Below, in pieces: positions 1 to 4,748 of a stretch of DNA of 11,570 nucleotides. The notes beneath the pieces are model-generated. The model saw only the letters and a program-made list of their open reading frames with translations. It did not search any database and had not been told where the DNA came from. This DNA comes from Methyloceanibacter sp. (GTDB lineage: Bacteria; Pseudomonadota; Alphaproteobacteria; Rhizobiales; Methyloligellaceae). The stretch lies in assembly GCA_025449615.1 (NCBI GenBank), contig JANWJA010000073.1, forward strand, positions 1 through 11,570, written 5' to 3'. A program made the translations under genes and the position numbers. Every line of letters starts with the position of its first letter. Position 1 is the stretch's first letter.

Positions 1-232
1 GCGCTGTTCATGCCAAATCTCAGCAGTAAATTTGCCAAAGGTCTCACTCGATTTGCTCCGTAGCGGCAAATTATGAACTAATCTCTCCGATTTCTCCAAT
101 ACTCATGCCGGAAGAAGTAAGAAACCTAACCCGACGCCGCAAGTTTTGAGCCCTTCACACTTGCCCGCATGAGGGTTTCTACTAAGATGCCGCGCGGTGT
201 GAATTGGACGACAACATCCCTGGAGGAAATGC
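1..232. other. AT-richer upstream region without a convincing gene
   Basis: The first 232 bases are visibly richer in A+T than the rest of the window and hold no supported gene. There is an 8-base inverted repeat (AATTTGCC at 29-36, GGCAAATT at 65-72), a direct repeat TGCCAAA at 11-17 and 33-39 with a 22-base offset, and a near-repeat of CGATTTCTCC (49-59 with one extra base, and 88-97). The last 70 bases probably contain the promoter and ribosome binding site of the gene starting at 233. A short open stretch at 1-63 could be the end of an upstream gene but is too short to call. Confidence 0.5.
161..188 (+). promoter_or_regulatory. Possible sigma70-type promoter for the first SRPBCC gene
   Basis: TTGCCC at 161-166 and TAAGAT at 183-188 are separated by 16 bases and lie about 45 bases before the start codon at 233. 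The match to consensus is only moderate and the spacer is one base short of optimum, so this is a suggestion from position and motif, not a firm call. Confidence 0.25.
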
Positions 233-778
233 ATGCGTATCATGAGACTGGTCCTGATTGCAGCGGCCACGCTCCTTGCCTTGGCCGGGTCGGCCGATGC
301 CATAACCGTCAAGAAGCGCACCGAGGCCCCCGGCCTTCCGCCGGAAATTTGGGAGGTGGTTGGTGGCTTCTGTGCGATCAAAAACTGGCATCCTGCGGCA
401 GCCGATTGCGTCGAGACCAAAGAAGGCGATGTCACGTTCCGCACCATCACGTTGAAGGACGGCGGCAAGCTCAAGGAGAAGTTGACCGGCACCGAAGCGA
501 CCGGTTACACCTACGAGCTCATTGAGAGCCCCCTCCCCGTCAAGAATTACAAATCCAAGCTCTGGATTGAAGTGGACGATGAGCCGGATCGGTCAGTGAT
601 CCTCTGGCAATCCGACTTCGACGCCAATGGCGCCAGCGATGAGGATGCCAAGAAGACGATCACCGGCATTCTCGGCGACGGCGTCAAGGGCATCAAGAAG
701 GCCGCGATCGCCGCTTGGGACAAGAAGCACCCCGAAGAAGCCAAGGACGATGGCGACGACGACGATGACGACAAATAG
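233..778 (+). CDS. Exported SRPBCC-family protein with acidic C-terminal tail
   Basis: This 181-residue protein probably belongs to the SRPBCC (START/Bet v1-like, polyketide cyclase/MxaD-like) superfamily, whose members hold hydrophobic ligands in a helix-grip cavity. The ligand here is unknown. Residues 1-23 form a signal peptide (MRIMR, then a hydrophobic core ending in AGSADA), so the mature protein is likely periplasmic or secreted. Family-type signals follow: EAPxxxxWE (31-41), FCAIKNWHP (46-54), the TLKDGG strand/turn, ESPLPVKNY, and W-x-x-D-F-x-A-N-G-A before a C-terminal helix. The only two cysteines are C47 and C59, both conserved in the paralogue at 901, which suggests a disulfide. 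The last ten residues are DDGDDDDDDK, which the paralogue lacks. The ATG at 233 is chosen because GGAGG (222-226) lies 6 bases before it; a second in-frame ATG at 242 is less well placed. A strong terminator follows at 805. Fold assignment is fairly secure; biological role is unknown. Confidence 0.78.
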   Translation: MRIMRLVLIAAATLLALAGSADAITVKKRTEAPGLPPEIWEVVGGFCAIKNWHPAAADCVETKEGDVTFRTITLKDGGKLKEKLTGTEATGYTYELIESPLPVKNYKSKLWIEVDDEPDRSVILWQSDFDANGASDEDAKKTITGILGDGVKGIKKAAIAAWDKKHPEEAKDDGDDDDDDK

Positions 779-804
779 CGGCAACACAGTCGCTTGAGCC
801 GTTA

Positions 805-831
805 GGGGCGTGCCAAAGGCACGCCCCTTTT
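805..831 (+). terminator. Intrinsic (Rho-independent) terminator
   Basis: A perfect 10-bp inverted repeat, GGGGCGTGCC (805-814) and GGCACGCCCC (818-827), has a 3-base AAA loop and is followed directly by TTTT. It lies 27 bases after the stop codon of the first SRPBCC gene and before the second. It should end the first transcript and implies that the second paralogue has its own promoter. Confidence 0.93.
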
Positions 832-886
832 GTATGGGGGTGGAAAATAAGCGAAATCCGGGGCATAAGGCGCGCAGCCTAGTCTG

Positions 887-892
887 AAGGAG
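887..892 (+). promoter_or_regulatory. Ribosome binding site of the second SRPBCC gene
   Basis: AAGGAG lies 8 bases before the ATG at 901, an optimal Shine-Dalgarno arrangement that fixes this start. I could not identify a convincing -35/-10 pair in the roughly 70 bases between the upstream terminator and this site, although a promoter must lie there or inside the upstream gene. Confidence 0.75.
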
Positions 893-900
893 ACTTAAGC

Positions 901-1419
901 ATGCGCTATGTACATTTCGCGTTGGCCGCCGCCGTCCTCATGCTCGGTGCGAGCCCTGCCCTCGCCCTCACCGTCGAGCGCCATATCGAAGCTCCCGGTC
1001 TGCCGCCGGCAGTCTGGGAATTTGCAGGTGGATTCTGCGCCATCAAGGACTGGCATCCCCTCATCGCCGATTGCCAGGAGACCAAGGAAGGCGACGTCAC
1101 CTTCCGCACCCTGACCTTGAAAGACGGCGGCAAGATCAAGGAGAAGCTGCTCGAGTCCGACGACACGAGTTACAGCTACGAGATCGTCGAGAGCCCGCTT
1201 CCTGTTAAAAATTACAAAGCCAAGCTCTCCGTAGACGACGGCAACCACGAAAACCGCACCATGGTCGAGTGGAGCGCGGACTTCGAGGCCAACGGCGCCA
1301 GCGACGACGAAGCCACCAAAAAGATCAAGGATATCTTTGATGGTGGGCTGAAGGGCATCAAACACAAGATGCTCGACATCTCGGGCGACGAGAGCTCAGG
1401 CGGCGGCCCAGCACAATAG
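901..1419 (+). CDS. Exported SRPBCC-family protein, paralogue of the upstream gene
   Basis: This 172-residue protein is a tandem paralogue of the one at 233: about 81 of 132 aligned mature residues are identical by hand count, without gaps. Residues 1-22 are a signal peptide (MRYVH, hydrophobic core, cleavage probably after SPALA), so it is probably periplasmic. It shares the SRPBCC-type blocks EAPGLPPxxWE, FCAIKDWHP (45-53), TLKDGGK, VESPLPVKNYK and W-x-x-D-F-x-A-N-G-A. Its only cysteines, C46 and C58, match those of the paralogue. The strongest divergence is in the segment after VKNYKxKL and at the C-terminus, which here is GDESSGGGPAQ instead of an aspartate run. It is cut off from the upstream gene by a terminator and converges on rplQ, whose stop codon is 50 bases away. 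The SRPBCC fold is supported by motifs; ligand and role are unknown. Confidence 0.78.
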   Translation: MRYVHFALAAAVLMLGASPALALTVERHIEAPGLPPAVWEFAGGFCAIKDWHPLIADCQETKEGDVTFRTLTLKDGGKIKEKLLESDDTSYSYEIVESPLPVKNYKAKLSVDDGNHENRTMVEWSADFEANGASDDEATKKIKDIFDGGLKGIKHKMLDISGDESSGGGPAQ

Positions 1420-1469
1420 TGAATAGAGTCTGCGGGAGCGGCTGACGAACGACGGTCTTTAGTTCCAGC

Positions 1470-1949
1470 CTAAGCGGCGGCCTTTCGGGCTACTTTCCGT
1501 CCGCGCGGCGCTTTCGCTTTGGTCTCCGGCTTGGCCTCGACCGGCGTCTCGGTCTCTTCCACCGGGCCCGAATCCTTGCCGCGCGCATCGACATCACGGT
1601 CGACCAGTTCGATCACCGCCATCGGCGCGGAGTCGCCATAGCGGAAGCCTGCCTTCATCACGCGCGTATAGCCGCCCGGCCGCTCCGCATAACGCGGGCC
1701 CAGCGTATCGAACAATTTTGCGACCTGCACCTCGTCACGCACGCGGGACAGCGCCAGTCTGCGCGCATGTAACGTGCCGGCCTTGCCGAGCGTGATCAGC
1801 CTGTCGGCAACGCGCTTCAGTTCCTTGGCTTTGGGCAGCGTCGTCACGATCTGCTCATGCTTGATCAGGGCCGCAGAGAGAGCAGCGAACATCGCGCGGC
1901 GATGGCTCGCGGTGCGGTTCAGCTTACGGAAGGCATTGCCGTGACGCAT
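1470..1949 (-). CDS. rplQ: 50S ribosomal protein L17
   Basis: L17 is a large-subunit protein near the peptide exit tunnel. The start [13 protein letters not shown] followed by [22 protein letters not shown] and the [13 protein letters not shown]...[14 protein letters not shown] block are diagnostic. I place the start at the ATG at 1949. An in-frame TTG lies four codons upstream, but L17 proteins begin MRH and that TTGGAG reads better as the Shine-Dalgarno sequence, 6 bases from the ATG. The protein is 159 residues against 127 in E. coli. The excess is a charged tail from about residue 119 (D/E/T-rich, then K/A/R-rich, ending RKVARKAAA). It is the last gene of the alpha operon, 33 bases after rpoA, and converges on a plus-strand gene with no obvious intrinsic terminator between them. 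Confidence 0.97.
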   Translation of the reverse strand: MRHGNAFRKLNRTASHRRAMFAALSAALIKHEQIVTTLPKAKELKRVADRLITLGKAGTLHARRLALSRVRDEVQVAKLFDTLGPRYAERPGGYTRVMKAGFRYGDSAPMAVIELVDRDVDARGKDSGPVEETETPVEAKPETKAKAPRGRKVARKAAA

Positions 1950-1966
1950 GTCAGTCTCCAACTACC

Positions 1967-1981
1967 CCAGACTTGATCTGG
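1967..1981 (-). other. Short hairpin in the rpoA-rplQ gap
   Basis: On the minus strand CCAGA, a 5-base loop and TCTGG form a perfect 5-bp stem. It lies directly after the rpoA stop codon and about 9 bases before the rplQ Shine-Dalgarno sequence. It lacks a T-run, so it is not a terminator. It could tune rplQ translation or mRNA stability, or be chance. Confidence 0.35.
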
Positions 1982-1982
1982 C

Positions 1983-2999
1983 CTAATAATGATCTTCGAA
2001 GCGCTTTGCCAGCTCTTCGATATTTTCCGGCGGCCAGTTCGGCACTTCCATGCCGAGATGGAGACCCATCGATGCGAGCACTTCTTTGATCTCGTTCAGC
2101 GACTTCCGCCCGAAATTCGGCGTCCGCAGCATCTCCGCCTCGGTCTTCTGAATGAGATCGCCGATATAGACGATATTATCGTTCTTGAGACAGTTGGCCG
2201 AGCGCACCGAGAGCTCGAGTTCGTCCACCTTCTTGAGCAGTGCCGCGTTGAACTCGAGTTCAGGCTGCCGCTCATAGGTAACTTCCTTCTTCGGCTCCTC
2301 GAAGTTCACGAACACCGAGAGCTGGTCCTGCACGATGCGCGCGGCGAGCGCGATCGTGTCGTCGGGCCGCACCGAGCCGTCGGTCTCGATCTCCATGGTG
2401 AGCTTGTCGTAATCGAGGATCTGGCCCTCGCGGGTATTCTCGACGCGGTAGGACACTTTCCGCACCGGGCTATAGAGCGAATCCACCGGGATATATCCGA
2501 TCGGCGCATCGTCCGGGCGGTTCCGCTCGGCGGGCACGTAACCCTTGCCGGTGGCGGTGGTGAACTCCATGCGGATCGACGCGCCCTGATCGAGGGTGCA
2601 GATCACGTGATCCGGATTCAGAATCTCGACGTCGGCGCCGGTCTCGATGTCGCCGGCCTTGGCCACGCCCGGACCTTCCTTTTTCAACACCATGCGCTTC
2701 ACGCCCTCGGCATGTTGCCGAATAGCGATCTCCTTGATGTTGAGAACGATATTGGTCACGTCCTCGCGGACGCCTGGGATCGAAGAGAATTCATGCAGCA
2801 CGCCGTCGATATGCACGGAGGTGATAGCGGCGCCTTGCAGCGACGATAGCAGCACGCGTCGAAGCGCGTTGCCCAGCGTCAGACCGAAGCCGCGCTCGAG
2901 CGGCTCGGCGATCACCGTGGCGAAGCGCTGCGGGTCGCGGCCCGAAACGACATTGAGCTTGGTGGGTTTTATGAGATCTTGCCAGTTCTTCTGCAGCAC
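1983..2999 (-). CDS. rpoA: DNA-directed RNA polymerase subunit alpha
   Basis: Alpha dimerises to nucleate RNA polymerase assembly, and its C-terminal domain contacts UP-element DNA and activators. The N-terminal domain has the hallmark [22 protein letters not shown] and the [13 protein letters not shown] block. The C-terminal domain has [12 protein letters not shown], with R266 and N269 equivalent to E. coli R265 and N268, and the helix-hairpin-helix [10 protein letters not shown] chose the GTG at 2999 for three reasons: it gives M-L-Q-K-N-W-Q-D-L, matching the usual alphaproteobacterial N-terminus; AGGAAAGG lies 9 bases upstream; and the length, 338, is typical. The frame stays open to an ATG at 3068, 12 bases after GGGAAGG, which would add 23 unusual residues (361 in total). 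It sits between rpsK and rplQ, with rpsD absent as is common in this class. Confidence 0.96.
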   Translation of the reverse strand: MLQKNWQDLIKPTKLNVVSGRDPQRFATVIAEPLERGFGLTLGNALRRVLLSSLQGAAITSVHIDGVLHEFSSIPGVREDVTNIVLNIKEIAIRQHAEGVKRMVLKKEGPGVAKAGDIETGADVEILNPDHVICTLDQGASIRMEFTTATGKGYVPAERNRPDDAPIGYIPVDSLYSPVRKVSYRVENTREGQILDYDKLTMEIETDGSVRPDDTIALAARIVQDQLSVFVNFEEPKKEVTYERQPELEFNAALLKKVDELELSVRSANCLKNDNIVYIGDLIQKTEAEMLRTPNFGRKSLNEIKEVLASMGLHLGMEVPNWPPENIEELAKRFEDHY

Positions 3000-3091
3000 C
3001 TGGGGGGCCCTTTCCTGGTCCTTGAGCGGGGCGGCCTGCCCTAACTTGCGAATATCCTCGTGCAACATATGCCGTATACGCCTTCCCTTAC

Positions 3092-3481
3092 TTAGACACG
3101 CCGACGCTTGCGCGGGCGGCAGCCATTGTGCGGGATTGGCGTGACGTCACGAATCGAGATGACAGTGAACCCTGCCGTCTGCAGCGCACGAAGCGCGGAC
3201 TCGCGTCCCGAACCCGGTCCACGAACCTCGATTTCAATATTCTTCATGCCGTGCTCCATCGCCTTCTTGCCGGCATCCTCGGCTGCGACCTGCGCCGCAT
3301 AAGGCGTGGATTTACGCGATCCCTTGAAACCCATGGCACCCGCCGACGACCAGGAAATCGTGTTCCCTTGCGCATCGGTGATGGTGATCATCGTATTGTT
3401 GAAACTCGCCTGCACATGCGCCACGCCGGACGTGATGTTCTTTTTTTCCCGGCGGCGAACGCGCGCTTTCTCTTTGACCAT
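3092..3481 (-). CDS. rpsK: 30S ribosomal protein S11
   Basis: S11 lies on the platform of the small subunit and helps form the mRNA exit region. At 129 residues it has the exact E. coli length. The blocks [55 protein letters not shown] and the C-terminal [18 protein letters not shown] are diagnostic. The ATG at 3481 fits the family N-terminus, but the Shine-Dalgarno sequence is weak (GGGA about 8 bases upstream). A hairpin lies upstream in the rpsM-rpsK gap, so translation may depend partly on that context. Codons 12-14 read GAA AAA AAG, which contains an A-AAA-AAG heptamer in frame. Confidence 0.98.
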   Translation of the reverse strand: MVKEKARVRRREKKNITSGVAHVQASFNNTMITITDAQGNTISWSSAGAMGFKGSRKSTPYAAQVAAEDAGKKAMEHGMKNIEIEVRGPGSGRESALRALQTAGFTVISIRDVTPIPHNGCRPRKRRRV

Positions 3482-3507
3482 GATCTAGTCCCGCATTTGA
3501 CGAATAC

Positions 3508-3533
3508 GATGGGAGCGATCGAGCGCGCCCACC
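3508..3533 (-). other. Hairpin in the rpsM-rpsK intergenic gap
   Basis: On the minus-strand RNA, GGUGGG pairs with CCCAUC (6 bp, one G-U). A C/U mismatch follows, then GCG pairs with CGC, closing a 6-base loop. It lies about midway in the 65-base gap between rpsM and rpsK and has no U-run, so it is not an intrinsic terminator. A translational or RNA-processing role is possible but unproven. Confidence 0.4.
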
Positions 3534-3546
3534 GCTAGTTCAGCCT

Positions 3547-3915
3547 CTATTTCTTTTTGCCAGCGATTGGCTTGGCCGGCCCTTTGCGCGTGCGCGCATT
3601 GGTGTGAGTTCTTTGACCGCGCACCGGCAGCCCGCGGCGATGACGCAAACCTCTGTAGCAGCCGAGGTCCATCAACCTCTTGATGTTCATGGAAACATCG
3701 CGCCGAAGATCGCCCTCCACGACATAGTCGCGGTCGATCACCTCGCGAATCTGGATAATCTCCGATTCCGTGAGCTGGCTGACGCGCCGCTCGACAGGGA
3801 TCTGCACCTTGCCGCAAATTTCCTTGGCGAAAGTGTCACCGATGCCATGGATATAAGTCAGCGCCACCTCGACCCGTTTGTTGGTCGGAATATTCACACC
3901 TGCAATTCGGGCCAC
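3547..3915 (-). CDS. rpsM: 30S ribosomal protein S13
   Basis: S13 sits in the head of the small subunit, touches the P-site tRNA and forms intersubunit bridges with the large subunit. Diagnostic parts are the start [21 protein letters not shown], the helix-two-turn-helix segment around [10 protein letters not shown], and the basic C-terminus [25 protein letters not shown] ending in KKK. Length is 122, against 118 in E. coli. The start codon is GTG at 3915-3913, supported by TAAGGAG 8 bases upstream and by the universal M-A-R-I-A-G start. It is the first gene of the alpha operon here, 185 bases after adk, and is preceded by its own promoter and a long leader. Autogenous control of alpha operons by S4 is known in E. 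coli, but rpsD is not in this cluster, so the regulator here is unknown. Confidence 0.98.
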   Translation of the reverse strand: MARIAGVNIPTNKRVEVALTYIHGIGDTFAKEICGKVQIPVERRVSQLTESEIIQIREVIDRDYVVEGDLRRDVSMNIKRLMDLGCYRGLRHRRGLPVRGQRTHTNARTRKGPAKPIAGKKK

Positions 3916-3923
3916 GAAGTCGT

Positions 3924-3930
3924 CTCCTTA
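3924..3930 (-). promoter_or_regulatory. Ribosome binding site fixing the GTG start of rpsM
   Basis: TAAGGAG on the minus strand lies 8 bases before GTG at 3915. It is the strongest Shine-Dalgarno sequence in the alpha operon. It abuts the 3' side of a 6-bp hairpin at 3931-3948, so accessibility could be controlled by that structure. Confidence 0.85.
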
Positions 3931-3948
3931 AGCACGGGCTAACGTGCT
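3931..3948 (-). promoter_or_regulatory. Leader hairpin adjacent to the rpsM ribosome binding site
   Basis: AGCACG, a 6-base loop and CGTGCT form a perfect 6-bp stem on the minus strand, directly upstream of the TAAGGAG of rpsM. It does not sequester the Shine-Dalgarno sequence by itself. The position suggests a protein-binding or ribosome-standby element in the alpha-operon leader, but that is inference. Confidence 0.45.
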
Positions 3949-4025
3949 GAAACGAAAGATGAATTAGCTATGAAACGCAGCAAGACCGGCCTCGAAAGCC
4001 AAAACCCCCGGGGCCTGTCCATCCT

Positions 4026-4039
4026 ATCCAACAATGGAT
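4026..4039 (-). other. Hairpin near the 5' end of the predicted rpsM leader
   Basis: ATCCA, TTGT loop, TGGAT form a 5-bp stem on the minus strand, beginning at about the predicted transcription start (near 4040). A 5'-terminal stem could stabilise the mRNA. The remaining leader (about 3949-4025) contains the palindrome CCCCGGGG followed by TTTT, but no proper stem-loop terminator that I can defend. Confidence 0.3.
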
Positions 4040-4046
4040 CGTGCCC

Positions 4047-4075
4047 TATCTAGCGATTCCGCTTGACAAGGTCAA
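4047..4075 (-). promoter_or_regulatory. Sigma70-type promoter of the alpha operon
   Basis: On the minus strand TTGACC (4075-4070) and TAGATA (4052-4047) are separated by exactly 17 bases, close to consensus at both boxes. They lie in the only long gap of the minus-strand cluster, 25 bases after the adk stop codon. Transcription should begin near 4040, leaving a leader of about 125 nt before rpsM. The -35 box is half of an inverted repeat, TTGAC-CTT-GTCAA (4063-4075), which could be an operator. Confidence 0.75.
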
Positions 4076-4100
4076 CCCAGCCTATTTGGGCAATTTGCCC

Positions 4101-4748
4101 CTACCCCTCCAGGGCCTGCACAATCGCCGCCTGGACATTCTTAATATCGGCCATGCCATCGACCGTCCTGAGCTTTTCCTGGCTCTCATAATAGTGGATC
4201 AGAGGCTTGGTTTGGGCGTGATAGGCTTTGAGCCTGGCCCGTACCACCTCCTCGGTGTCGTCTTTTCTCCGCACAAACTCGGTGCCGCCGCAGCGGTCAC
4301 ACACCCCTTCCACTTTGGGCATCTTGAAGGGGTCGTGATAACCCTCCCCACAAGTAGCACAAGCGAAACGGCCCGTGATTCGCTCGATCAACGCCTCATC
4401 GTCGACTTGCATCTCGACCGCCACATCGACCTTCTTGCCGCGCTCCGCCATCAGTCTGTCGAGGGCTTCAGCCTGGGCGAGCGTCCGCGGAAAACCATCA
4501 AGAATGAACCCGGGCACATCGCCATCCTGGTCGACGCGCTCGGCGATCAGCCGGATGACCAGGCAGTCTGGCACGAGCTCGCCTCGCTCCATGATGTCGC
4601 CGGCTTGTCTGCCGAGTTCAGTGCCGGCGGCCACCGCCGCGCGCAACATATCGCCAGTGGACAGCTTGACCAATCCGTGCCGCTCCTCGAGCATCTTGGC
4701 CTGTGTGCCTTTGCCGGCGCCGGGAGGGCCCAGCAGGACCAGGTTCAT
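4101..4748 (-). CDS. adk: Adenylate kinase, zinc-type LID
   Basis: This cytoplasmic enzyme interconverts ATP + AMP and 2 ADP, maintaining adenylate energy balance. The 215-residue protein has the P-loop GPPGAGKG (7-14), the AMP-binding segment STGDMLRAA (30-38), the DGFPRT motif (84-89), the LID-start R123/R127 region and the later RxDD (KDD) element. The LID carries four cysteines, C130-x2-C133-x16-C150-x2-C153, the pattern of zinc-stabilised adenylate kinases also common outside Gram-positives. The start is fixed by a 4-base ATGA overlap with the secY stop codon, implying translational coupling. Linkage of adk to secY is common in bacteria. It ends the spc-type transcript before the alpha-operon promoter. 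Confidence 0.98.
   Translation of the reverse strand: MNLVLLGPPGAGKGTQAKMLEERHGLVKLSTGDMLRAAVAAGTELGRQAGDIMERGELVPDCLVIRLIAERVDQDGDVPGFILDGFPRTLAQAEALDRLMAERGKKVDVAVEMQVDDEALIERITGRFACATCGEGYHDPFKMPKVEGVCDRCGGTEFVRRKDDTEEVVRARLKAYHAQTKPLIHYYESQEKLRTVDGMADIKNVQAAIVQALEG

Noticed and set aside
1..63. Possible end of a plus-strand gene (20 open codons ending in TAG at 61-63)
   Set aside because: It is too short to judge, has no recognisable motif, and a 20-codon open stretch is expected by chance.
1950..1961. TTG at 1961 as the rplQ start
   Set aside because: L17 proteins begin MRH, and the TTGGAG is well placed as a Shine-Dalgarno sequence for the ATG at 1949.
1989..2849. Plus-strand open frame of 286 codons opposite rpoA
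   Set aside because: It is fully antisense to rpoA, and its composition mirrors the reverse complement of a conserved gene. No independent evidence such as a domain was seen.
3996..4016. CCCCGGGG followed by TTTT in the rpsM leader (minus strand) as an attenuator
   Set aside because: The palindrome has no loop, so it cannot form a proper hairpin. The flanking GGCC pairings are only 4 bp.
4088..4100. GGGCAA-A-TTGCCC after the adk stop codon as a terminator
   Set aside because: Once a realistic loop is allowed, the stem is only about 4 bp, and it is followed by AAATAGG rather than a U-run.
4745..4747. TGA possibly recoded as tryptophan, given its near absence as a stop
   Set aside because: secY ends at this TGA with the normal family C-terminus, tryptophans are encoded by TGG throughout, and I saw no internal in-frame TGA in the genes.
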